The notes beneath the pieces were generated by a model. The model made no database searches, was not told where the DNA came from, and saw only the letters and a program-made list of their open reading frames with translations. The position numbers and the translations under genes are program-made. Positions 38,217 to 47,300 of a stretch of 64,000 bases of DNA are shown piece after piece (positions within the stretch are counted from its first letter, which is position 1; the number at the start of each line of letters is the position of its first letter). The DNA is from an uncultured Cellvibrio sp. GTDB taxonomy: Bacteria > Pseudomonadota > Gammaproteobacteria > Pseudomonadales > Cellvibrionaceae. Location: NCBI GenBank assembly GCA_946480695.1, contig CAMLKG010000004.1, forward strand, positions 154,934 to 218,933. Direction: 5' to 3'.

Positions 38217-38446
38217 AAAAAATAATTTTTCCGTTTTTAGGGGCCGTTATAGCTGGCCTAATATGCAACGTACTATTTTGGGGCGGTGGCCGTATTGCGG
38301 TTGCTTTAGATATCAGACTCTACAATAGCGAAGAAGAAGCAAGTCGGAACTTCCTAATCTTTTTGGTATCACTTTCTATCTTTATCATTGTCGGTTTAAT
38401 TAGTGGTTATTACATGGCAAAAAGATCAGAAAGAAATAATACATAG
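38213..38446 (+). CDS. Two-TM membrane protein, candidate immunity protein for the Tae4-like amidase
   Basis: 77 residues overlapping the amidase gene by ATGA, so translation is probably coupled. Two hydrophobic helices (about 3-22 and 47-69) with positive ends (MKK; KRSERNN) predict both termini in the cytoplasm and an acidic loop of about 25 residues (containing NSEEEASRN) in the periplasm, where a Tae4 amidase would act. Known Tai4 immunity proteins are soluble periplasmic proteins; this one does not look like them. The role is inferred from position. Confidence 0.6.
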   Translation: MKKIIFPFLGAVIAGLICNVLFWGGGRIAVALDIRLYNSEEEASRNFLIFLVSLSIFIIVGLISGYYMAKRSERNNT

Positions 38447-38625
38447 CAAGGCGTTGCACCAAACGAATTATATCGAAGCTAATGGCGTTTGAAGACTAGA
38501 ACCTATGGCCGGTTTTGCAACGATAAATAATGCGCCAGCATTGCGTATTTTATAAATGAATTAATTCCTGGAAACATTTTAATTATAAATTTGCTTTCAT
38601 GCCCGAGGTTAATTTATATCGACAA

Positions 38626-38661
38626 TAAAAAAACCTTTGCGGTTTCCCGCAAAGGTTTTTA
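38626..38661. terminator. Bidirectional terminator downstream of the pectate lyase gene
   Basis: AAAAAAACCTTTGCGG, TTT loop, CCGCAAAGGTTTTT: a long stem with A and T tracts, 23 bp beyond the stop of the minus-strand pectate lyase. It may also end transcripts from the Tae4-like pair. Confidence 0.9.
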
Positions 38662-38683
38662 TTTCAGGTTCCGCGAGGAATGT

Positions 38684-41600
38684 TTAAAGCTGGCAAGACA
38701 CCTTACCTAGACCCAACACATAATATTTGTCACCGGAGAGCGGCGAGTTAAACGGAGCCTGGCCGTATTTGCCCGCAGTTGCACTCAGGTAATCCACCAA
38801 CTCCTGCCCTGCGGCAAAGCGCCAGTTATTAAGGGTGGTTTGTGAAGCCGATGAATAATTACCGGCCAGATTCGCCACTGAACCCGAACTGATGGTGAAG
38901 CCGGTTTTGGTGCCTTCGTCCAGGTTACAGGCCGCATCACCGAACCACAGGAAGTTGCGCTCGCCGCGATAATTGCCACCGGTCACATCTTTAATCAAAT
39001 TGCCTTGCAATTCAGTGAGCGATGCGGAGATCGAAGATTTTTCCTGGTGCACTTTGTTCACCACGAACATATTGTCTTCCTGCAATACGCTGGCGCCTAC
39101 ACGGATACTCAACAGGTCCTTGCGATAGTTGATGAATGCGTTGTTCAGCATATGCGAACTGCCGCGGCGGATCAGCGGCACACGGCGCAAAGTGTTGCCC
39201 AGCAATTCGTAACTCGCGTCGCGGGTCACAAATAAATTGTGGTGCATGGTGGTACGGATTTGCACATCAATAGTGTGGCTATCACTGGAGCTGTGCAAAG
39301 TCGCGCGTTTCACGTCCATCACACGGTTGAAAGATATAGTGATGCCGTAGGCACCGACTTTGACATCGAACGCGGAGTCGCCAGTGGTATCGAAGATGTT
39401 TTTGTGAATCCAGATATCGTGTGATGCGCCGGTGGAGCGAATCATATCCGGGTCAACATAATGGTCTTCGGTGTGGCCTGCGCCCTTGAAGTTCAGGTGA
39501 GTCAAAATGACGCTGGTCGCCGTTTGCGTTGGTGAACCGGTGGAGTCTTTACCAATCGCAAAACCGCTGAACAGGAAGTAAGCCTCGCTGCCGCGACCGT
39601 CGATGGTTTTATTGGAACCAATGACCGGATTGCGAATCGGGTTGTTGGATTTGTTCATCGCACTATTAAAGAATTGGCTCACACAATTTGCGTCGCTGAC
39701 ACCGTTCTTGCTACACCATTGTTTGTAGTTCACGCATTCCGCTTCAGTCGCGCCCAACAGTGATTGCACGGTCGGGTTGCTGCAACCTAAACGGTACATA
39801 CCGATTTCGGTGGGTTGTGCGAACTGGACTTTGTCGAACACGATCCAGTTGTGCTCTTCACCGGTGATGGCTTCCAGCAGTTGTTGCTCAACGGATTTGG
39901 TCGAGTTTTTGGTGATGATGGTGAGCTTGCTGTTGCCGCTTGGATCATAACCACCCAGGGCTTTTTCGCCGTAACCAACGGGTTTACCCAGGGTCTTCGA
40001 CAAGCAGGAAACGATTTCCTGGTCGGTCTGCAACGAGGTATCGCGCCAGTTAACCGATGGGTTGGTCGCTACGCGGATACAGTCGGCGCTGATGGTGCCG
40101 TTATCCACCACAACGGACGAAGTACTGCTGCTGGATTTGCTGGATACAACACTCGAACTGCTGGACAAAACCAGGCTGCTGGATACCGATGATTTGCTGC
40201 TGCTCGCAGGCACTGATGAAGGCGCTACCGAAGATGCGGGCCTGGAACTGGCGGGCACAGACGAGGTCGTGGTGCCGGAAACCTTACCCACACCGGCGTT
40301 TGCCATCACAATCGCCGGAACATCGTTGGCCGCGTCTTTTTGCACGCTGTAGGGCACAGAGACGGAACAGGTGGATTGCAATTGGCCGTTCACAACTTCC
40401 GGGATCACCAGGGCGCCGTTGCCCACCGTGCGGCTGTAATAAATGGTCGGCAATACAGTGTTGTCATTGTTGGTTTGCCAGCAACCGGGCTCGGAGGAAT
40501 CATCCGAAGCAATGAGCGGATTATTTACATTGTAGAAATAATTGCTCTCCACCAGGGCCTTCGCATTCATGCGCGAGTTGATCGCATGGAACATGTAATC
40601 GATGGTTTCATTGGACCAGTAATTGTTGTACACATGCACCAGCGCGTGGCGAATCAGCGGCGTACGTTGCTCAATATTTTTGTACCAGTTGTGGTGGAAG
40701 GTGATGTTATTGTTTGCACTGTCACTATCACTTGAACCGATCAAACCGGCGCGGCTGGAATCGTTAAACACGTTATAGGACACAGTCACATTGGTAACGC
40801 CCGCTTTCATGTCCAGCAGCGAATCGTAACCGTCTTTTTCACCACCGGACGCTTCCAGTTTGTTGTGGTCGATCCACACCCGGTCCACGCCGCTTTCCAT
40901 CCCGATCGCATCACCGCCATTGGAGATGGGCGAGCCGCTTTTCTTCACGTTACGGATATGGACGTTCTGGATAATGATGTTGGAGGCTTCGCGCACATGG
41001 ATGCCGATTTCATCAAACAGTGCGTTGGTGCCCACACCGATGATGGACACGTTGCTCATCTTTTTGATTTCGATGGTATCCGCGAGGGTATTGCAACCCT
41101 GGGCGGTGGTATTGCTGTGGTTAATCGTACCGTTGACCTTGATGACGATTGGCTCGGTCATCGATCCACGGCTACACAAGGCGGCATTCAACTGGGTACC
41201 GGTACTCACCGTAACCTCGCGGCCGCCCTGGCCACCGGTCACATTGGCATGGGCCGCGAAACCTTCAATTTTCGCCGGGCGGATATTGCCGTTGTAGGAA
41301 GAAGCCGCACTGCTTGAGCTGATTACCGACGAACTGGAAGCCGGTACGCTGCTGGGGGCGATAGAAGACAGGCTGCTTGATGCCGGCGTGCTGCTCGGCG
41401 CCAGGGACGAAGCGCTGCTGGACGCCGGGATACTGCTCGGTGCAACCGACGAAACCGCCGCGGACGAACTGCCACCCACTATGCCGTAAGGCGCGGGCTG
41501 GGCCGCACAGGTGGAGGCGGCGATACAGTTGGCATTATTTTCCCAACCCCAGCCGGTGGTGGTGGTCTGGCACAAGGGCCATAGGCCCTGGCCGTACCAG

Positions 41601-42199
41601 TTACATTGCAGGCCGGATACAGGGGCGCTGCTGGCAACGGATGATACTGCTGAGCTGGCCGGAACGCTGGAAATAGCCGCACTGGACGCCGGGGCGCTGG
41701 ATACCGGTGTGCTCGATGCCGCGCTGGATGTCACCGTACCGGTCGCGTTGTACACCTCAAACTCGGCAATACCGGGAGCGCTGGTGGCATTCACGATCAG
41801 GTTGATCTTCCTGGAAGTGCGCTGCCCCAGGTTCAGTACCTTTCCGGCGCCTATGCCGGTACCAGTCGCATAGACGGTACCGCTATCGTTATCCACCAAT
41901 TGCCAACTGGTGACCCTGGTGCCGGCCTCGCGCAGGATCACCGTATTAAAGGAAATAGTGCTGCCCCATTTGACCGATACCCTTTGGTTGCTGGTGCCGC
42001 TGGCATAGGACACGGTATTGGTATCCCCGTCGCGAACCAGCTTGGTGTTATCAAAACCGGAACCGTCCGCACCCGCGCTGGGGCCGGAAATAGCCAGGTT
42101 GGCTCCGAGGTTTTGGGCCTGCACGGCGCAGGCGAGTAAAGTGCCGGCCGCCGCAAATGCAGCATATTGGCCGACACGGTAAATGTGTCTGGATTTCAT
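38684..42199 (-). CDS. Secreted modular pectate lyase with two PL1-like domains, CBM10 and a discoidin-like domain
   Basis: 1171 residues. Order: signal peptide ([15 protein letters not shown]), a discoidin/F5-8C-like domain (about 28-153), Ser linker, CBM10 ([23 protein letters not shown]; about 195-242), Ser linker, a pectate lyase family 1 domain (about 303-643; [41 protein letters not shown]), Ser linker, and a second, more divergent PL1-like domain (about 705-1170; [35 protein letters not shown]). It should cut polygalacturonate by beta-elimination outside the cell, with CBM10 binding cellulose. Starts after AAGGTAACG. Confidence 0.93.
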   Translation of the reverse strand: MKSRHIYRVGQYAAFAAAGTLLACAVQAQNLGANLAISGPSAGADGSGFDNTKLVRDGDTNTVSYASGTSNQRVSVKWGSTISFNTVILREAGTRVTSWQLVDNDSGTVYATGTGIGAGKVLNLGQRTSRKINLIVNATSAPGIAEFEVYNATGTVTSSAASSTPVSSAPASSAAISSVPASSAVSSVASSAPVSGLQCNWYGQGLWPLCQTTTTGWGWENNANCIAASTCAAQPAPYGIVGGSSSAAVSSVAPSSIPASSSASSLAPSSTPASSSLSSIAPSSVPASSSSVISSSSAASSYNGNIRPAKIEGFAAHANVTGGQGGREVTVSTGTQLNAALCSRGSMTEPIVIKVNGTINHSNTTAQGCNTLADTIEIKKMSNVSIIGVGTNALFDEIGIHVREASNIIIQNVHIRNVKKSGSPISNGGDAIGMESGVDRVWIDHNKLEASGGEKDGYDSLLDMKAGVTNVTVSYNVFNDSSRAGLIGSSDSDSANNNITFHHNWYKNIEQRTPLIRHALVHVYNNYWSNETIDYMFHAINSRMNAKALVESNYFYNVNNPLIASDDSSEPGCWQTNNDNTVLPTIYYSRTVGNGALVIPEVVNGQLQSTCSVSVPYSVQKDAANDVPAIVMANAGVGKVSGTTTSSVPASSRPASSVAPSSVPASSSKSSVSSSLVLSSSSSVVSSKSSSSTSSVVVDNGTISADCIRVATNPSVNWRDTSLQTDQEIVSCLSKTLGKPVGYGEKALGGYDPSGNSKLTIITKNSTKSVEQQLLEAITGEEHNWIVFDKVQFAQPTEIGMYRLGCSNPTVQSLLGATEAECVNYKQWCSKNGVSDANCVSQFFNSAMNKSNNPIRNPVIGSNKTIDGRGSEAYFLFSGFAIGKDSTGSPTQTATSVILTHLNFKGAGHTEDHYVDPDMIRSTGASHDIWIHKNIFDTTGDSAFDVKVGAYGITISFNRVMDVKRATLHSSSDSHTIDVQIRTTMHHNLFVTRDASYELLGNTLRRVPLIRRGSSHMLNNAFINYRKDLLSIRVGASVLQEDNMFVVNKVHQEKSSISASLTELQGNLIKDVTGGNYRGERNFLWFGDAACNLDEGTKTGFTISSGSVANLAGNYSSASQTTLNNWRFAAGQELVDYLSATAGKYGQAPFNSPLSGDKYYVLGLGKVSCQL

Positions 42200-42320
42200 A
42201 GTCGTTACCTTGTCACAGCGATGTGGTTGTTATTCAGATTATTTTTATGGGAAAAACAAACTGTTCCCGCCAGCAGTGCAGCAGGGATAGTGACCGAAAA
42301 TACCGATGTGCCTACCAACC

Positions 42321-42336
42321 GGTAAGCGGATAATCC
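42321..42336 (-). promoter_or_regulatory. LacI-family-like operator upstream of the pectate lyase gene
   Basis: GGTAAGCGGATAATCC, about 120 bp before the start. It shares GGTAAGCG with the site upstream of the other pectinase gene (50364). The palindrome is imperfect. Confidence 0.4.
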
Positions 42337-42587
42337 TGGCTGCTGGGATACATCGCAGCACTTTTACGGAAAGGGAGCTGGGGGATGAACAACGATACAA
42401 CTCATCCCGGGCACCGATACTTATTGTGTTTTACCGGCACCCGGCAAGGCCGCAGCGTAACGCTGGCCCTGCTGTACAAACCTTGTACGTGGTTGGGTTG
42501 CCATACTGCGCCCGGGGTGTTGCCAGCGTCAATATGAAATCCGTTTTTTCGACGCCATTTTGTGACAAAAATACTAAAAAATTAAGA

Positions 42588-42632
42588 GAAAACGTTTACA
42601 TAATTTTGTAAATTATGATGTAACCGTTTACC
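42588..42632 (-). promoter_or_regulatory. Paired LacI-family-like operator sites
   Basis: GAAAACGTTTACAT (42588-42601) and GTAACCGTTTACC (42620-42632) are two CG-centred imperfect palindromes 32 bp apart centre to centre, in an AT-rich stretch between the nhaA stop and the pectate lyase gene. Confidence 0.4.
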
Positions 42633-42660
42633 CATTCCAAACACTATAGAGGGGGACAAA

Positions 42661-43851
42661 TCATCGCACCCTATCAGCATGTATGGGTTTGGCCACATAC
42701 CGCAGCCAGACATATCCCGCGATGGCGGAGAGGAATGACCCGCCCAGGATACCCAGGCGGTCATTCATGCCGGTGCTGTCTTCAGGCGGGAAAGCCAGTG
42801 AACCGATAAACAAGCTCATGGTAAAACCCACACCACACAGGACAGCTACACCATAGACTTGGAACCAGCTCACATCGGCGGGCAACTTGCCGACCTTAAG
42901 GACCACAGCCAGCCAGGTAAATAGCATCACTCCCACCTGCTTGCCGATAAACAGGCCCAGCAATATACCGAGTGAAATGGGCGAAAAAATAGCCTGGAAA
43001 CTCAGCCCGGCAAGTGATAGCCCCGCGTTGGCAAAGGCGAATAAAGGGAGGATTACAAACATGACCGGACCGTGCAGGCCCTGTTCAAGGTCGTGCATAG
43101 GTTGCTGGGGCCGGCCTTCGGCGTCTACACCGTTAAACGGGATGCACAACGCGATGGCGACGCCGGCCAGCGTGGCATGTACGCCGGATTTAAGCAGGCT
43201 GACCCATACCAGCAGGCCAATAAACAGGTAGGCAAATTTCTTCACCACCCCCACATAATTCAGCAATGCCAGCACAGTTATGCCGCAGGCCGCAAAGGTA
43301 AATGCGCTGAGTGAAAGGTCATGGGTATAGAAAAGCGCGATGATGATAATCGCCCCTATATCATCAAAGACCGCGAGGGATACCAGGAAAACCTTTAGGC
43401 TGCCGGGAATACGCGATCCCACCAAACCGAGGATGCCGAGGGCAAAGGCGATATCCGTGGCGGTGGGAATTGCCCATCCTTGCAGGGCCAGGGTATCGTT
43501 GCGGTTAATAAAGGCGTAAACCAATGCGGGAACCAGCATACCGCCCACCGCGGCAATACCCGGCAGGACAATCTTGGCACGCTGGTTTAATTCCCCCACC
43601 AGTATCTCGCGCTTCAACTCCAGGCCCACCAGCAGGAAGAACAAGGCCATAAGCCCATCGTTGATCCACAACAGCAACGGCTTGGCGATGGAAAAACTGC
43701 CGATGGCAATGACCACATCAACAGAGAGTAGCTGGTCGTAATAGACCTTGAGGGGGATATTCGCTGCAACAAGGGCCAAGGTTGCAGCCATTATCAGCAG
43801 GATACCGCTGGCAGCTTCAAGTTTAAAAAATGCTTTTAGTCCGGTAATCAT
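42661..43851 (-). CDS. nhaA: Na+/H+ antiporter NhaA
   Basis: An inner-membrane sodium/proton antiporter, 396 residues with about 12 TM helices. LLWINDGLMALFFLLVGLELKREILVGEL and WAIPTATDIAFALGILGLVG (with the TATDIAF motif) and VFDDIGAIIIIALFYT (with the DDIGA ion-binding aspartates) are diagnostic. The ATG at 43851 has a perfect GGAGG five bases upstream; the in-frame GTG four codons earlier overlaps that site. It sits between the two pectinase genes. Confidence 0.97.
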   Translation of the reverse strand: MITGLKAFFKLEAASGILLIMAATLALVAANIPLKVYYDQLLSVDVVIAIGSFSIAKPLLLWINDGLMALFFLLVGLELKREILVGELNQRAKIVLPGIAAVGGMLVPALVYAFINRNDTLALQGWAIPTATDIAFALGILGLVGSRIPGSLKVFLVSLAVFDDIGAIIIIALFYTHDLSLSAFTFAACGITVLALLNYVGVVKKFAYLFIGLLVWVSLLKSGVHATLAGVAIALCIPFNGVDAEGRPQQPMHDLEQGLHGPVMFVILPLFAFANAGLSLAGLSFQAIFSPISLGILLGLFIGKQVGVMLFTWLAVVLKVGKLPADVSWFQVYGVAVLCGVGFTMSLFIGSLAFPPEDSTGMNDRLGILGGSFLSAIAGYVWLRYVAKPIHADRVR

Positions 43852-43969
43852 AGGCGCCTCCACTGGTCCTGTTGATGGAGCTTATGGGTGGTTCGGCCGG
43901 CCTTACAAGCTTGCATCCCGGTATTTGCCTATTTTTACCTGCACTATTTTTCCGGTCCCCGGAAAGACA

Positions 43970-44000
43970 AATGCCCGCTAAATGACTTTAGCGGGCATTT
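43970..44000. terminator. Hairpin terminator between nhaA and the small peptide gene
   Basis: AATGCCCGCTAAA, TGAC loop, TTTAGCGGGCATT: a perfect 13-bp stem; short T tract only on the plus strand. It lies about 40 bp beyond the stop of the possible small gene at 44040. Confidence 0.65.
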
Positions 44001-44039
44001 TCGTACTGGATTCCCTAATTGTTTTTGTAGGACAGCGGG

Positions 44040-44129
44040 TTACCCCGGGCTCAACACAAAAATCACCAGATGTAATGCAACTAATGCAGCGCAAATGCGC
44101 AATTGCTGACGAACGCTCAGGGTAATCAT
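44040..44129 (-). CDS. Possible 29-residue hydrophobic peptide
   Basis: ATG at 44129 opens a short frame: MITLSVRQQLRIC, then a hydrophobic run (AALVALHLVIFVL), ending SPG and TAA. The upstream AAAAGG gives only a weak Shine-Dalgarno. It is followed by a strong hairpin. No family recognised; it could be chance. Confidence 0.3.
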   Translation of the reverse strand: MITLSVRQQLRICAALVALHLVIFVLSPG

Positions 44130-44343
44130 GTTTTTTTACCTTTTCTGCAGGCGGGGCAAGGCCCCTGTCTATTTCTCTTTATTATTAAAATGATTTGCAA
44201 CCAATGCGGACCAGGCCATTGGTTGGGCCAAACCACCGCAAATCCCTAGACAATTTCTTTATAGCACAGGGCATTGACGCACCAAAATACATTTTTGGTT
44301 GTAAATCCGGCAAATCTTCCGCAACTATTTTTGAAAAGGCATA

Positions 44344-44373
44344 AAAAACCCGCCACCAGGGGAGCGGGTTTAA
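44344..44373 (-). terminator. Rho-independent terminator of the pectinase fusion gene
   Basis: On the minus strand AAACCCGC, a 10-base loop, GCGGGTTTTTTAT. It begins about 10 bp after the stop at 44384. Confidence 0.85.
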
Positions 44374-44383
44374 TACGATGGAA

Positions 44384-47300
44384 TTACCGGGTCACATCCA
44401 CTTGCCAGATGCGGATGCCACCACCGGTGTCCGTATTGCGGGTCATGAGCACATATAACTCCGTGACACTTGGGTCACTGAGGGTGGTGGTAAGGGTTTG
44501 TTGCGCCGTACCGCAGGCGGAAGCGGCTTTCCAGGTTTTCCCCGCCTGGTCAACGATAGCAATTTGGCCGTTCAGGCAGCCATTCGGCGTGGTGCTCGCA
44601 TCATAGTTACCGCTGGCGTTGGAATAGGTAATCGTCAAGCTAAGCGGATCGCTGCTGGCTGCCACCGGCACGGACACAAAGCGGGTAACGCCCCCGGCCT
44701 GGTTGAGGCTGGTCGGATCAACCTGGCCGCCGGTACCTTCAACCAATACCACCGGGGTTGCGGTGGTATCGGATTTGAGCGCTGTACCGTTGTAGTTAAT
44801 CGCATAGGCGGTACCCGCCGAGTTGTAGTGCAACCGCAAACTGCCCGCACTCACGGAATAAAGCCTGATCGCACCGACACTGATAGGCGACGCCGTGGCG
44901 TTAAGGTTGGCGTTGCTGTTAATGGCAGGTTCCGAGGCAACCGCTCCCTGCAATTCGCTGTAAGTCGGTACCCAACGGGTGGTTACCGGGGCTGGGACCG
45001 AGCTGGTCGAGGAACTGCTGCCCTGCCCGCCGGAACTGGAGGCACCGGCATCGGCCGAGGAGGAGCTGCCGTCGGATTCCGCACTGCCGGAAGATGCCGG
45101 GCTGCTGGTTGCACTGGATGAACTGCCCGCCGAACTGGAAACCCCGTAATTAAGGCAATCCGCGCCGTCATCCGGGAGGGGATTCCAACCCGCGCCGGCG
45201 TTATAGGCCGCAAATATCTGGGCACGGTTGCAATAGCCGCTGGTTACCTCGCCCAGGGTCAGGGGATAACTCACATTGGCCCGCTGGCTTACATCCAGGC
45301 TGGTACCGTCCAGGTCGGTGCTGTCGTATTCGCGCCAACCGGCAGTGGCCGTCGCCGTGGCCGGGTTGGGCATGGGATTGGTGTTCCAGCCCGCCGGGTT
45401 GATATGGGCGTCCATCCTGGTGTTAACAAACACAATGTTATCGAAGTAGCTGACACTGCCGCCGCTCCGCGCCAGCCAGGTCGCGCCGTCCGCCAGGGTA
45501 TGGCCAAGCGGGCCGGGGCCGCGGGTCAGGCTGGAGTTGAGGAAGACAAACCCCTTGTCAGCCGCCGAGACGGTGCGCGCCTGGAGGATATAACCGCCGT
45601 TGCCATTGCCGCGCGAGTCACCCAGGGTGCGGATTTCACTCTCTTCAAACAGGGCGACCCGGTTATTTCCCCAGATGAAATCCACGTTACCGGCAACCAG
45701 GCTGCGGTAAAACCAGCTATAACCCTTGACCTGGAGGGTGTCCTGCTCGGAGATGAAGCTGGCGTTGGTCGCCATCAACCGTCCGGTATCATTGTTAAAG
45801 TAAATGACCTCGGCCTGGCCACCCGAACCGATGAGCGTATCATTCTTCAGCGTCAGGTTATCCAGCCTGAGCATATCCGAGGCCTCTACCAGGAACACAC
45901 TGCGACCGCCCGCGGGTGAACCGGCGGCCTGGCTGGTGCCGGTACCGGCGTTGATACCCTCGTTATTGGTGTAATGGATCACCACCCCGGCGCGGCTTTC
46001 ACCCTGGATACTGAGGTTGTTTTTGCCGCGCAGGAACAAGAGTTCGCGGTAGTCGCCGTTCTTGACGGTAATAGTGGCGGGGGTGTCCTTAGCAACCGTT
46101 TGTACCACATGGTTAATCGCCCCCTGTACTGTGCGGAAATCCGCCGCACCCTCATCGTCCACCGTCACATCACCGGAAGCCGGGGCCACCGCCCTGGTAG
46201 TAAAGCTCCAGCCGGCCGCCTTACCCAAACCGACAAAGGCGGTGCCGTCAAGCGTGGTATTGGTAACCACCCCATCGGCAATCGCGACATAGTAAGCCGT
46301 GTTGTATTCGAGTTTGCTGTTATCCAGCGCAATCGTGAGGGTATTGCCGTTTATCGACAGCGGAGCGGTTTTCACCATGCGGTAAATGCCCTGCCCGGCA
46401 TAACCCAGGGTATCGGTGTTATCGGCCAGGGTGACTGTGTCCACCACCGAGTCATCACTTACCTTGAAGACGCGGATGCGACCGCTGGTTCCCAGGGTAG
46501 GCGGTGAATCAAAGGTGATCGACAAACGGGTATCCACATAGGCATCCGCTTCCGCAACGGCCGGATCAACCCGGCCGGCCAGGTTGTAAGTCTGCGCCGG
46601 CTGGACAAATTGCGGCGCAATGGTGGCAGTAATGGTGTGGGTCTTGCCCGGGTCCGATCCGCTGGTGAAGGTGACGGTCGCGGTACCCGCACCGACCGGG
46701 CTCAGGTTCACCTGGTCGCCGCTGATATCGACCGCCACCACCGAGGTATCGCTGGATTCCGCTGTGAATGTATCGGTCTCGCCGGCGGAATTTTTGGCGG
46801 TAACCGTGACGGTGTAAGGTAAATCACCCGCCTCGGCGCTATAGGTGGTAACAGCAGGTGAGAGGGTGAACTGGACCGGTTTGACATCGGCATTCCCCAC
46901 CTTCACATCGTCGATCTCAAAGGATTTGTTGGTGGTGTAAAGGCCGATCAGCCCCGCGTCCGCAAAACTCGTATCGGTACCGCTGATCACCGGTTGGCCG
47001 TTGAGGTAAACCACCAGGGCGCTACCTTTCATTTCCAGGCGGACGGTGTACCAGACGCCGTCGCTGCCGCCCGCCGTGCCCTGCTCAATCGGCGTGTTGT
47101 AGCGGGTAAAGATATTGTCCGTAAAGGTTCCCGCCACCATTTTGCCGATAGCGACACGGGTGCTGGTAGTTGACCCCTGCACATTCAGGCCCGCGCCGTA
47201 CCAGTTGTTGGCATCCTGCGCGCGTGCAACCAAGTAGAGCTGTTTGGTGCCGGTGGTGGAGTTGTTGCGCGGGCGGATGCGCGCCTCCAGGTAATAATCC

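Larger units (their letters stand above)
42200..42660. other. Regulatory intergenic region upstream of the pectate lyase gene
   Basis: 461 bp with no convincing gene; a 101-codon plus-strand frame (42306-42611) has no family-like sequence or Shine-Dalgarno. It holds three LacI-operator-like sites, listed separately. Confidence 0.6.
43852..44383. other. Intergenic region between nhaA and the pectinase fusion gene
   Basis: About 530 bp without a large gene. It contains a possible 29-residue peptide gene, a hairpin downstream of it, and the pectinase gene terminator, each listed. Confidence 0.6.

Noticed and set aside
41300..41735. Tandem-repeat-like Ser/Ala/Pro codon blocks
   Set aside because: They encode poly-serine linkers inside the pectate lyase, not a minisatellite or CRISPR array; repeat units are irregular and there are no spacers.
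42306..42611. 101-codon plus-strand frame in the pectate lyase upstream region
   Set aside because: No ribosome binding site, no recognisable domain, and it overlaps the operator-like sites.
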